Below are positions 1 to 5,657 of a DNA stretch of 6,227 nt, in pieces. The position numbers and the translations under genes were made by a program. This DNA is from Chitinophagales bacterium (GTDB lineage: Bacteria > Bacteroidota > Bacteroidia > Chitinophagales > UBA2359): positions 6,401-12,627 of the forward strand of contig JAHDIA010000099.1 of the NCBI GenBank assembly GCA_020631035.1. The letters run 5' to 3'. Numbering within the stretch: position 1 is the stretch's first letter; every line of letters starts with the position of its first letter. The notes under the pieces were generated by a model that ran no database searches, had not been told where the DNA came from, and worked only from the letters and a program-made list of their open reading frames with translations.

Positions 1-21
1 CCCGCTTTCCGTTCCAAGCTT

Positions 22-46
22 GTGGGCGAATGCAATTCGCCCCTAC
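22..46 (-). repeat. REP-like hairpin with GTAG foot
   Basis: On the minus strand the tetranucleotide GTAG (complement of 43-46) directly precedes a perfect hairpin with 8-bp arms GGGCGAAT/ATTCGCCC (24-31 and 35-42) and a 3-nt loop. A GTAG or GTGG foot next to a GC-rich hairpin is the established form of bacterial REP elements mobilised by RAYT (IS200/IS605-like) transposases. The other side also reads GTGG on the plus strand (22-25). No RAYT gene lies in the window, so assignment to that class is inference. Confidence 0.5.
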
Positions 47-67
47 AAGGCTTTCCACTGCAATCGG

Positions 68-110
68 GCGTAGAGGGCTCTATTTTCTCCCCTTGCCCTT
101 CGCTTTTTTT
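68..110 (+). terminator. Possible intrinsic terminator of an upstream gene
   Basis: GCG (68-70) and AGGGC (74-78) can pair with GCCCT (95-99) and CGC (101-103), with a small bulge, a G-T wobble and a 16-nt loop. The stem is followed at once by seven T residues (104-110). This fits a rho-independent terminator for a plus-strand gene ending before the window. The large loop and bulge make it a moderate candidate, and the stem overlaps conserved bases of the intergenic repeat, so the pairing may be incidental. Confidence 0.33.
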
Positions 111-137
111 GTGCTTCGTCTTTTTTATATTTGTTTT

Positions 138-308
138 AATACACTATAAATTAAATAAATTGATATTTTGAGTGAGTGATAAGTTTTGTTCTATACAAAG
201 AACGCACGGAGCCTGATCCCGACAGTCGGGACCATAGGCGAGTACGAGATGTAGTATAGGGCAAAAAGACACGTTCAAAATATTGAGAAATTTATTTTAC
301 AGTGTATT
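138..308 (+). repeat. Structured long-hairpin repeat, copy 1 (upstream of ftsE)
   Basis: This 171-bp element is an imperfect inverted repeat. The 34-nt outer arms (138-171 and 275-308) pair at 27 positions plus two G-U wobbles. An inner stem pairs 184-196 with 254-266 without mismatch if G-U pairs are allowed. GCCT (211-214) faces AGGC (236-239), capped by the hairpin CCCGA/TCGGG (218-222, 226-230). It matches 1050-1214 in order and direction, including an identical 34-nt block ending in GGAGCCTGAT (184-217). It could be a MITE-like element or a structured RNA; no coding potential is visible. Confidence 0.85.
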
Positions 309-334
309 TGATCCCATCGAACAAGTCTTTTGAG

Positions 335-342
335 TATTTTTG
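335..342 (+). promoter_or_regulatory. Likely -7 promoter element for ftsE
   Basis: TATTTTTG is an exact match to the Bacteroidota sigma-ABfr -7 consensus TAnnTTTG. It would place transcription start about 10-15 nt before the ATG at 361. A TTTG at 307-310 could be the -33 element, but its 24-nt spacing is longer than the usual ~19-21. That TTTG overlaps the last bases of structured repeat copy 1, so the repeat abuts the promoter. Confidence 0.45.
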
Positions 343-360
343 CGTTTACATAACAGTATT

Positions 361-1050
361 ATGGAAACAAATAGAGTCATAGACTTAAACAATGTGTCGG
401 TATATCAAAATGACAAGCTGATTTTGAATGGGGTCAATCTCAAAATAGAAAAGGGGGAGTTTGTCTATTTGGTAGGTAAAACAGGAACGGGTAAATCAAG
501 TTTACTCAAAACCTTATATGGCGATTTGCCTTTAAGACAAGGCATTGGCTATGTAGTGGGATTTGATCTTTCAAAAATCAATTGGAAAAATGTTCCCTTT
601 CTAAGACGCAAACTCGGTATCATTTTCCAGGACTTTCAACTATTGAATGATAGAAATGTACGCAACAATTTGAAATTTGCTCTACAGGCAACAGGTTGGA
701 AAGACAAAGCACAAATTCAAAAGAGGATTGATGTGGTACTCGAAAATGTAGGAATGATTCACAAAGCCAATGATATGCCCTATCATCTTTCAGGGGGAGA
801 ACAACAGCGCATTGCCATCGCCCGCTCACTCCTAAATGACCCACAGTTGATTTTAGCCGACGAGCCTACTGGAAACCTCGACCCCGAAACTTCTGAGGAA
901 ATCATCAGCTTGCTTCGAATGATTTGCTCCAAAACAGAAACAGCTGCTTTCATTGGAACCCACGACTACGACATCATCCGAAAATTCCACGGTCGAGTGG
1001 TCAAATGCGCCGATAGTCAAGTATTTAACTATTCAGATATCGACCATTAA
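361..1050 (+). CDS. ftsE: Cell division ABC transporter ATP-binding protein FtsE
   Basis: This is a 229-aa single-domain ABC ATPase. Visible motifs are Walker A GKTGTGKSS (39-47), Q-loop Gln90 in FQDFQLL, signature LSGGEQQR (143-150), Walker B LILADEPTGNLD (163-174) and the H-loop His201. Segments such as FVYLVGKTGTGKSSLLKTLYGD, FLRRKLGIIFQDFQLL and THDY are characteristic of the protein annotated FtsE in Bacteroidota. By family knowledge it binds the inner face of the membrane with FtsX and couples ATP hydrolysis to activation of division-associated cell-wall hydrolases. FtsX is not in the window. The ATG at 361 is preferred over an in-frame TTG at 340 because that TTG lies inside the promoter-like TATTTTTG. 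The gene is flanked by two direct copies of a structured repeat, and its TAA stop touches the second. A LolD-like exporter ATPase is the main alternative. Confidence 0.9.
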   Translation: METNRVIDLNNVSVYQNDKLILNGVNLKIEKGEFVYLVGKTGTGKSSLLKTLYGDLPLRQGIGYVVGFDLSKINWKNVPFLRRKLGIIFQDFQLLNDRNVRNNLKFALQATGWKDKAQIQKRIDVVLENVGMIHKANDMPYHLSGGEQQRIAIARSLLNDPQLILADEPTGNLDPETSEEIISLLRMICSKTETAAFIGTHDYDIIRKFHGRVVKCADSQVFNYSDIDH

Positions 1051-1214
1051 ATACTCTGTAATTTAAATAAATTGATGTTTTGGCTAATGAATTTTTGTTC
1101 TATACAAAGAACGCACGGAGCCTGATAGCCATAGCTATCACAGGCGAGTACGAGATGCAGTATAGTACGAAAAGGCATAGTCAAAATATTAAGAAATTTA
1201 CTTTACAGAGTATT
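1050..1214 (+). repeat. Structured long-hairpin repeat, copy 2 (downstream of ftsE)
   Basis: This 165-bp element is the second copy of 138-308 in the same orientation. The outer 12 nt pair perfectly (AATACTCTGTAA with TTACAGAGTATT), and the rest of the 34-nt arms pair with a few mismatches and several G-U wobbles. The 34-nt conserved block (1093-1126) is identical to copy 1. The apical hairpin is GATAGC/GCTATC (1124-1129, 1134-1139), unrelated in sequence to copy 1 but equally well paired. The left end coincides with the last base of the ftsE stop codon. A 5-bp direct repeat TTAAA (1047-1051, 1213-1217) flanks it and could be a target duplication. It may also act as the ftsE 3' stem-loop. Confidence 0.85.
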
Positions 1215-1249
1215 AAACAAATAAATTGTTAAAAATCATAGGCAAAAGC

Positions 1250-1273
1250 AACCCATCATTCAATAAATGGGTT
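1250..1273 (+). other. Hairpin in ftsE 3' region
   Basis: Perfect 7-bp arms AACCCAT (1250-1256) and ATGGGTT (1267-1273) enclose a 10-nt loop. Only a weak AT run follows, so it is not a strong terminator on its own. It stands 10 nt before a better terminator and may stabilise the transcript 3' end. Confidence 0.35.
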
Positions 1274-1283
1274 ATTAAAGCAA

Positions 1284-1324
1284 AAGCTGCCATCTAGTTT
1301 GCCCCAGATAGCAGCTTCGTTTTT
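1284..1324 (+). terminator. Intrinsic terminator between ftsE and the SDR gene
   Basis: AAGCTGC (1284-1290) pairs with GCAGCTT (1311-1317), extended inward after one mismatch by ATCT/AGAT (1292-1295, 1306-1309), with a 10-nt loop. TTTTT (1320-1324) follows two bases later. This is a good rho-independent terminator for plus-strand transcription. Read on the minus strand the same stem is followed by a T-rich stretch (complement of 1274-1283), so it may also stop transcripts arriving from the convergent SDR gene. The rest of 1325-1397 holds no gene. Confidence 0.7.
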
Positions 1325-1397
1325 AACAGATTTAATCACTATAGTATAAAGCATCCATTTGTCAGTCATTGAGGTAATTTCGACGGTGGGTGCTTTT

Positions 1398-2243
1398 TCA
1401 ATTCAATTTTACTTGTTCGGCACTGACTTCCCATAGTTTTTGGGCAAGTGCCTTGTCATGAGAAATTGGAGAAGATTCAATTTGTTTGAACTTTATGTAA
1501 TATCCTCCACTTTTCCCTTCCATTTCGGGAGAACTCGCCAAATAGATACTGGTCTGGGCACCTTTTTCAAGAGATCCTAAAAAAGGTTTTACAATCTTCC
1601 AGGCTACTGACATCCACCCATTGTTGTTCTTTACTCCAATATTGGAAGCAATTCTTCCTGGATGCAATGCATTGGCAGTGATTTTACTATCAACTAAACG
1701 GTCTGTCAATTCATAGGTAAATAAAATATTCGCCAACTTAGATTGGGCATATGCTGAATAGGAACTGTAACGCTGTTTATATCCCAAATCTTCAAAATTG
1801 ATTTTTTTGCATCGCTCATACGCTTCAGACGATACATTGACGATTCTAGCAGATGGAGCTTTTTTTAAAGCGGGGAGTAAAAGATTGCTCAATAAAAAAG
1901 GAGCCAAATGATTGATTCCCCACTGTCGTTCAAAACCATCTTGGGTTTCGCCATACTCTATGTAAACAGCAGCAGCATTATTGACCAGCACATCCAGTTT
2001 GTCAAACTGAATGTAAAAGTCTCTTACCATTTGACGCACCTCTCGCAGTGATAGAAAATCAGCACAGAGCAAATACACTTTTGAATTGCCACTTGCTTCT
2101 TTAATTTCCTTTACAGCCTTTTCGCCTTTCACTGGATTGCGTGCATGTACAATCACCTTTGCTCCCAACTTTGCCAAACCCACACAAGTAGCCTTGCCAA
2201 TGCCCGCAGTGGCACCAGTTACCAAACACAATTTGTCTTGCAT
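1398..2243 (-). CDS. Short-chain dehydrogenase/reductase, retinol-dehydrogenase-like
   Basis: This 281-aa protein is a classical SDR with a Rossmann fold. It has the cofactor glycine motif TGATAGIG (9-16), NNAA (88-91), the helix Asn111 in GINHLAPF, catalytic Ser139 in VNVSSEAY, and Tyr165/Lys169 in YAQSK. PGR follows at 195-197. HARN (33-36) after the second beta strand puts an Arg where NADP(H)-preferring members often have a basic residue, so NADP(H) use is inferred. Overall arrangement (NHLAPFLL, IVNVSS, YAQSKLANILF, HPG) resembles the RDH11-14/WWOX-like group of carbonyl or alcohol oxidoreductases. The true substrate cannot be told. No signal peptide or membrane segment is evident, so it should be cytosolic. 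It lies 23 nt behind the ArsC-like gene on the same strand and is probably its operon partner. The length is normal for the family. Confidence 0.9.
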   Translation of the reverse strand: MQDKLCLVTGATAGIGKATCVGLAKLGAKVIVHARNPVKGEKAVKEIKEASGNSKVYLLCADFLSLREVRQMVRDFYIQFDKLDVLVNNAAAVYIEYGETQDGFERQWGINHLAPFLLSNLLLPALKKAPSARIVNVSSEAYERCKKINFEDLGYKQRYSSYSAYAQSKLANILFTYELTDRLVDSKITANALHPGRIASNIGVKNNNGWMSVAWKIVKPFLGSLEKGAQTSIYLASSPEMEGKSGGYYIKFKQIESSPISHDKALAQKLWEVSAEQVKLN

Positions 2244-2266
2244 AGCCGAAATTTAGTAAATCCAGA

Positions 2267-2629
2267 CTATAATTGCAATACATTTACAGGATTGTCACAC
2301 AAAATGGCTTTTTGTCCTCGCACAGCAATGGGTGCTTTGATGAGTTGTGGATTTCGTATCAAAATATTGAGCCAACCTTCGGCATTAAAATCTCGTCCTC
2401 TAATGTTTTCTTGGTAATAAGGATGTGCCCGATTCAGTAAATCTTTGGGTCGCAGATCCAATTGCTTTAACAAAGCACGCATCATAGAGGGAGACAATGG
2501 ATTTTTGAAGTAATTGATTTCTTTGATATGTGGTGCATTGCCTTTTGCATAGGCGAGCACTTTTTTACCCACTGAGCTTTCGGGATCACAATAAATCATG
2601 ATTTCATCTTGGTGTGTCTTTAGTGGCAT
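2267..2629 (-). CDS. ArsC/Spx-fold protein lacking the catalytic cysteine
   Basis: This 120-aa protein resembles the ArsC/Spx/YffB thioredoxin-fold family. An N-terminal strand leads into IYCDPESSVGKK (12-23), which aligns with the ArsC active-site loop (NPxCSKS). FKNPLS (41-46), LDLRPKDLLN (57-66) and the C-terminal APIAVRGQKAIL (99-110) are typical, with Arg104 at the family's anion-binding position. The active-site Cys of NPxC is Ser here (Ser18); Cys14 and Cys111 are elsewhere. It is therefore unlikely to be a functional arsenate reductase and may be a redox-independent or regulatory member. It is the first gene of a probable operon with the SDR. An internal ATG at codon 11 is a possible alternative start, but it would begin immediately before the first beta strand, so the longer start is preferred. 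Confidence 0.78.
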   Translation of the reverse strand: MPLKTHQDEIMIYCDPESSVGKKVLAYAKGNAPHIKEINYFKNPLSPSMMRALLKQLDLRPKDLLNRAHPYYQENIRGRDFNAEGWLNILIRNPQLIKAPIAVRGQKAILCDNPVNVLQL

Positions 2630-2651
2630 AAGCAGCGTTTTAAAAGATTAT

Positions 2652-2683
2652 CAAAAAAATACAATTCGTGTCTGCAATATCAA
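2652..2683 (-). promoter_or_regulatory. Candidate promoter of the ArsC-like/SDR operon
   Basis: On the minus strand TTG (2683-2681) is followed after 19 nt by TATTTTTTTG (2661-2652), approximating the Bacteroidota TTTG / TAnnTTTG pair. The -7 part has three extra T residues and so is not exact. It ends 22 nt before the ATG at 2629, which would leave a short leader. The evidence is spacing and base resemblance only. Confidence 0.3.
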
Positions 2684-2752
2684 GTTGTCATGTTAAGAAG
2701 TATTTGTTTCATCATTATTTCTATTTTTAATATACGCTTATTTATTGAGAAA

Positions 2753-2769
2753 AACAATAATTTATTGTT
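2753..2769. other. Perfect AT-rich dyad, operator-like
   Basis: AACAATAA (2753-2760) and TTATTGTT (2762-2769) form a perfect 17-bp palindrome around one central base. It lies between the two divergent transcription units, about 120 bp from the ArsC-like start and 400 bp from the ABC gene. An all-AT stem makes a poor terminator, so a protein-binding site is more natural, but chance occurrence in AT-rich DNA is possible. Confidence 0.28.
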
Positions 2770-2791
2770 GCAAATCAAAAAAAACAGAAAC

Positions 2792-2886
2792 GACGAAGCA
2801 CCACCCAAGCCAAAATACACCCGATTGCAGCGAATACCCCCGCACCCCCAATTTAATTGGGGGGAGGAGTAGTAGCGTAAAGCGGG
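2792..2886 (-). repeat. Diverged modular intergenic repeat, copy B
   Basis: Read on the minus strand, this contains the same ordered blocks as 1-120: CCCGCTTTACG (2886-2876), CGCTGCAATCGGGTGTA (2832-2816) and GTGCTTCGTC (2801-2792). Between the first two blocks is a perfect hairpin, CCCCCAAT/ATTGGGGG with a 3-nt loop (2845-2863). Copy A has an equally sized hairpin of different sequence in the same place. The region is locally GC-rich against AT-rich surroundings, which supports insertion of a repeat into the spacer. It is 25 bp shorter than copy A. Confidence 0.55.
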
Positions 2887-3069
2887 GAGCCCACATGCAA
2901 ACGAATGCCCCCAACGTTCTGTCCCAATCCATATAAAGAAATCAAAAAATTGGCGCAGCATTTGTAATGATGATATACAGATTATCCAAATTGGCTTATC
3001 CAAAAACGTGATTTTCTGGGCATTTTATCCACTATTCAAATGTATATTGGAATGCCTTTTGGATATTCG

Positions 3070-3089
3070 GTAAATTCGCTGTAATTTAC
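3070..3089. other. Inverted repeat upstream of the ABC ATPase
   Basis: GTAAATT (3070-3076) and AATTTAC (3083-3089) are perfect 7-bp arms around a 6-nt spacer, 77-96 nt before the ATG at 3166. The size and position fit an operator for a dimeric regulator or a leader hairpin. There is no supporting regulator gene nearby. Confidence 0.27.
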
Positions 3090-3154
3090 TCAGGATTTGA
3101 GGGCATTCTTGTCTTCATCATTTGATATAGACCTAATCAATCATTAAGATAAAC

Positions 3155-3158
3155 AGGA
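3155..3158 (+). promoter_or_regulatory. Shine-Dalgarno-like site of the ABC ATPase
   Basis: AGGA lies 7 nt before the ATG at 3166. It supports that start codon, and it stands out because the other genes here have no clear Shine-Dalgarno sequence, as is common in Bacteroidota. Confidence 0.45.
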
Positions 3159-3165
3159 ATACAAT

Positions 3166-4947
3166 ATGAGCAATGTATTAATAGAAGTCAAAAACCTACA
3201 AACTCATTTTAAAACTGAAGAGGGCTTGGTAAAAGCCGTTGACAATGTAAGCTTTAACCTACATAGAGGAGAAACCGTCGGAATTGTAGGGGAATCTGGT
3301 TCGGGTAAATCAGTTACCTCACTCTCGATTATGCGCCTCATTCCCAATCCTCCTGGTAAAATTGTAGGAGGTGAAATCAACTTTTACGACAAAGATGGCA
3401 GTGTGACCGATTTGGTCAAAGCCTCTGAATCTGATATGCGCCACTATCGAGGCAACGAAATCTCTATGATTTTTCAGGAGCCTATGACTTCGCTCAATCC
3501 TGTGTTTACCTGTGGCAATCAAGTCACAGAGGCCATTCGCCTCCACCAAAATGTAAGCAAATCGGAAGCCAAAAAGAGAACCATTGAACTGTTTGAAAAG
3601 GTCCAATTGCCTACACCAGAACGGATGTTCAAATCCTATCCGCACGAATTGTCGGGTGGGCAAAAACAAAGGGTGATGATTGCAATGGCGATGTCCTGTA
3701 ACCCACAAGTACTCATTGCCGATGAACCGACGACCGCCCTAGATGTAACGGTACAAAAGACCATTTTGCAGTTGATGTCCGATTTGAAAGCAGAAATCGA
3801 CGCCACCATTATGTTCATTACCCACGATTTGGGGGTTATAGCCGAAATAGCCGATAAGGTAATTGTAATGTACAAAGGAAAAATTGTAGAACAAGGCAAT
3901 GTATATGATATTTTCTCCAACCCACAACACCCTTATACCAAAGGTCTCTTGGCATGTCGTCCACCACTCGACAAGCGTTTGAGCAAACTGCCAACGGTTT
4001 CTGATTTTATGCACGTTGACGAAAATGGAAAAATGACCGAGTTGGCAAGTTCAGTAGACGAAATGATCGCCTCTGTGGAAATCACCTCTGAAGCCCACGC
4101 CAATCGCTTCAAAGAATTATCGAAAAAAGAACCCGTATTAACCGTTCGCAATCTCAAAACCTATTATCCCTCTGGTCGAAACTTCTTTGGCAAGGTCACC
4201 AGCTATGTCAAAGCCGTTGATGATGTAAGCTTTGACGTCTATCCTGGTGAAACAATGGGCTTGGTTGGAGAGTCTGGTTGCGGTAAAACCACCTTGGGGC
4301 GTACCCTTTTGCGCCTCGCCCCTGCCTGGGATGGCGAAGTAATCTACAAAGGCAAAAAAATATTGGAATTGAGCAAGCCCGAAATGAAGGAGCTTAAAAA
4401 AGAAATGCAAATCATTTTTCAAGATCCCTATTCTTCGCTCAATCCTCGTTTGACCATTGGCAATGCCATTATGGAACCAATGCAGGTACATGGCATCCTC
4501 GCCAATGACCAAGAAAGAAAAGACAAAGTAATTGAACTGCTCGAAACAGTCAGTTTGCTACCTCATCACTTCAATCGCTACCCTCACGAATTTTCGGGTG
4601 GACAAAGACAGCGTATTTGTATTGCTCGTGCTTTGGCACTCAATCCCAAATTCATTATTTGTGATGAGTCGGTCTCGGCACTGGATGTATCGGTTCAGGC
4701 TCAGGTATTGAACTTATTGATTGAACTTAGAGAAAAATTTGACTTGACTTACATCTTTATCTCTCACGATTTATCAGTCGTTAAATTTATGTCAGACCGT
4801 ATGATTGTGATGAACAAAGGAAAAATTGAACAAATGGGGGCTGCCGATGAAATTTATGCAAAACCAGCCACCAATTATACTGCCGAATTGATTTCTGCTA
4901 TTCCCAAAGGTTTGGTTTCTGACATCAAAACCCGTACTGGCAATTAA
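3166..4947 (+). CDS. Fused dipeptide/oligopeptide ABC transporter ATPase (DppD-DppF type)
   Basis: This 593-aa protein contains two complete ABC ATPase domains in tandem. Domain 1 has Walker A GESGSGKS (42-49), Q-loop Gln104, signature LSGGQKQR (162-169), Walker B VLIADEP (182-188) and His220. It is followed by an oligopeptide-transporter C-terminal motif, NPQHPYTKGLL (252-262). A linker of about 60 residues leads to domain 2, with Walker A GESGCGKT (368-375), Gln419, FSGGQRQR (476-483), Walker B FIICDES (496-502) and His534. The usual Pro after the catalytic Glu is Ser502; the Glu itself (501) is kept, so both sites should hydrolyse ATP. The layout matches fused ATPases such as YejF and GsiA, which drive import of peptides or similar solutes through two permeases. 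No permease or binding-protein gene adjoins it, so those must be encoded elsewhere. The esterase gene begins 26 nt downstream. Confidence 0.93.
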   Translation: MSNVLIEVKNLQTHFKTEEGLVKAVDNVSFNLHRGETVGIVGESGSGKSVTSLSIMRLIPNPPGKIVGGEINFYDKDGSVTDLVKASESDMRHYRGNEISMIFQEPMTSLNPVFTCGNQVTEAIRLHQNVSKSEAKKRTIELFEKVQLPTPERMFKSYPHELSGGQKQRVMIAMAMSCNPQVLIADEPTTALDVTVQKTILQLMSDLKAEIDATIMFITHDLGVIAEIADKVIVMYKGKIVEQGNVYDIFSNPQHPYTKGLLACRPPLDKRLSKLPTVSDFMHVDENGKMTELASSVDEMIASVEITSEAHANRFKELSKKEPVLTVRNLKTYYPSGRNFFGKVTSYVKAVDDVSFDVYPGETMGLVGESGCGKTTLGRTLLRLAPAWDGEVIYKGKKILELSKPEMKELKKEMQIIFQDPYSSLNPRLTIGNAIMEPMQVHGILANDQERKDKVIELLETVSLLPHHFNRYPHEFSGGQRQRICIARALALNPKFIICDESVSALDVSVQAQVLNLLIELREKFDLTYIFISHDLSVVKFMSDRMIVMNKGKIEQMGAADEIYAKPATNYTAELISAIPKGLVSDIKTRTGN

Positions 4948-4973
4948 CAGTAATCCCAAGAGACTCTTAGTTG

Positions 4974-5657
4974 ATGAGCGAAAAAAAGCATCTCAACATC
5001 ACTGAGCAGCACATTGCTGTTCAGCGTACTGCAAGATATTTTACTTATGGCGAATTGAGTGAGCAAACCAAATATATTTGGTTTGCCCTTCACGGTTATG
5101 CAATGCTCGCAAGTAGTCTAATCAAACGTATGCAAGTCCTCAATCCCAAGGAACATTTTGTTGTTGCTCCCGAAGGCTTGTCTCGTTTTTATTGGAATGG
5201 ATTTGGAGGCAAACCCGTCGCTTCTTGGATGACCTCCGAAGACCGACTCAACGAAATCAAGGACTACATTGCCTACTTAAATCAATTGTACCAACACATC
5301 ATCCCACAAGTTCCCGCCTCCACATTTAAGATAAATGCATTGGGATTTTCTCAGGGAACAGCTACAGCCGCTCGTTGGTTGGCAAGCGATCAATGCCACA
5401 TAGATCATATGATTTTTTGGGCGGGTCCACTCCCACACGATGTTGATTGGGACAAATCATTAGCCATTTTCAATGCGGCAAAGGTGATGTTTGTTTTGGG
5501 TACACAAGATCAATTCATTAAAGAAGAACATTGGCTAGATCACCAAGAAAAAATGAACAAATTGGGCTTGAGTTATGAGACAATGACTTTTGAGGGCAAG
5601 CACGAACTGGATGGTCCAACTTTGTTAAAAGTAGTTGATTGGTGCAATGGTCAGTAG
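4974..5657 (+). CDS. Alpha/beta-hydrolase, phospholipase/carboxylesterase-like esterase
   Basis: From the ATG at 4974 this is a 227-aa protein of the AB_hydrolase_2 (phospholipase/carboxylesterase, YpfH-like) type. Numbering from that Met: FALHGY (37-42) is the oxyanion-hole strand, GFSQG (124-128) is the nucleophile elbow with Ser126, GTQDQF (176-181) carries the likely acid Asp179, and GKHEL (208-212) supplies His210. VAPEGLSRFYW (64-74) is also typical of this group. Such enzymes hydrolyse short-chain esters; the physiological substrate is unknown. No signal peptide is visible, so it is probably cytoplasmic. A TTG directly before the ATG is in frame but less likely as the start. The 26-nt gap with no terminator after the ABC ATPase suggests co-transcription. 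The length is normal and all three catalytic residues appear intact. Confidence 0.88.
   Translation: MSEKKHLNITEQHIAVQRTARYFTYGELSEQTKYIWFALHGYAMLASSLIKRMQVLNPKEHFVVAPEGLSRFYWNGFGGKPVASWMTSEDRLNEIKDYIAYLNQLYQHIIPQVPASTFKINALGFSQGTATAARWLASDQCHIDHMIFWAGPLPHDVDWDKSLAIFNAAKVMFVLGTQDQFIKEEHWLDHQEKMNKLGLSYETMTFEGKHELDGPTLLKVVDWCNGQ

Larger units (their letters stand above)
1..120 (+). repeat. Diverged modular intergenic repeat, copy A
   Basis: This stretch shares three blocks, in the same order, with the minus strand of 2792-2886. They are CCCGCTTTCCG at 1-11 (CCCGCTTTACG in the other copy), CACTGCAATCGGGCGTA at 56-72 (15 of 17 bases shared) and GTGCTTCGTC at 111-120 (identical). Between the first two blocks each copy has an 8-bp, 3-nt-loop hairpin of different sequence. 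The order of blocks is seen directly; that they form one repeat family is inference. The left limit may lie outside the window. No coding frame is convincing here. Confidence 0.55.
2887..3165. other. Gene-free rest of the divergent spacer
   Basis: No coding frame is supported between the repeat and the ABC gene. TATCCAAA occurs twice in direct orientation (2983-2990 and 2997-3004) and recurs inverted as TTTTGGATA (3057-3065), the second and third forming a 9-bp inverted repeat. A TTTG (3121-3124) and TAAGAT (3145-3150) are a weak promoter pair for the ABC gene; the latter does not match TAnnTTTG. The ABC promoter is therefore unresolved. Confidence 0.4.

Noticed and set aside
138..308. tRNA, riboswitch or CRISPR repeat interpretation of the structured repeat
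   Set aside because: No cloverleaf, T-loop or known riboswitch core is recognisable, and only two widely spaced copies exist without spacers.
340..360. In-frame TTG start extending ftsE by 7 codons
   Set aside because: The TTG is part of TATTTTTG, a promoter-like element, and the added residues do not resemble FtsE N-termini. ATG at 361 gives a normal beginning.
620..844. Antisense frame within ftsE
   Set aside because: It is the shadow of the conserved Q-loop to signature region of FtsE.
2680..3003. Small open frames on both strands in the divergent spacer
   Set aside because: They run through the repeat and the G/C hairpin, show no domain or start signal, and overlap each other; no coding evidence.
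3319..4512. Several open frames antisense to the ABC ATPase
   Set aside because: They overlap a gene with full ABC motifs, have low-complexity or unfamiliar translations, and are mirror frames of conserved coding sequence.
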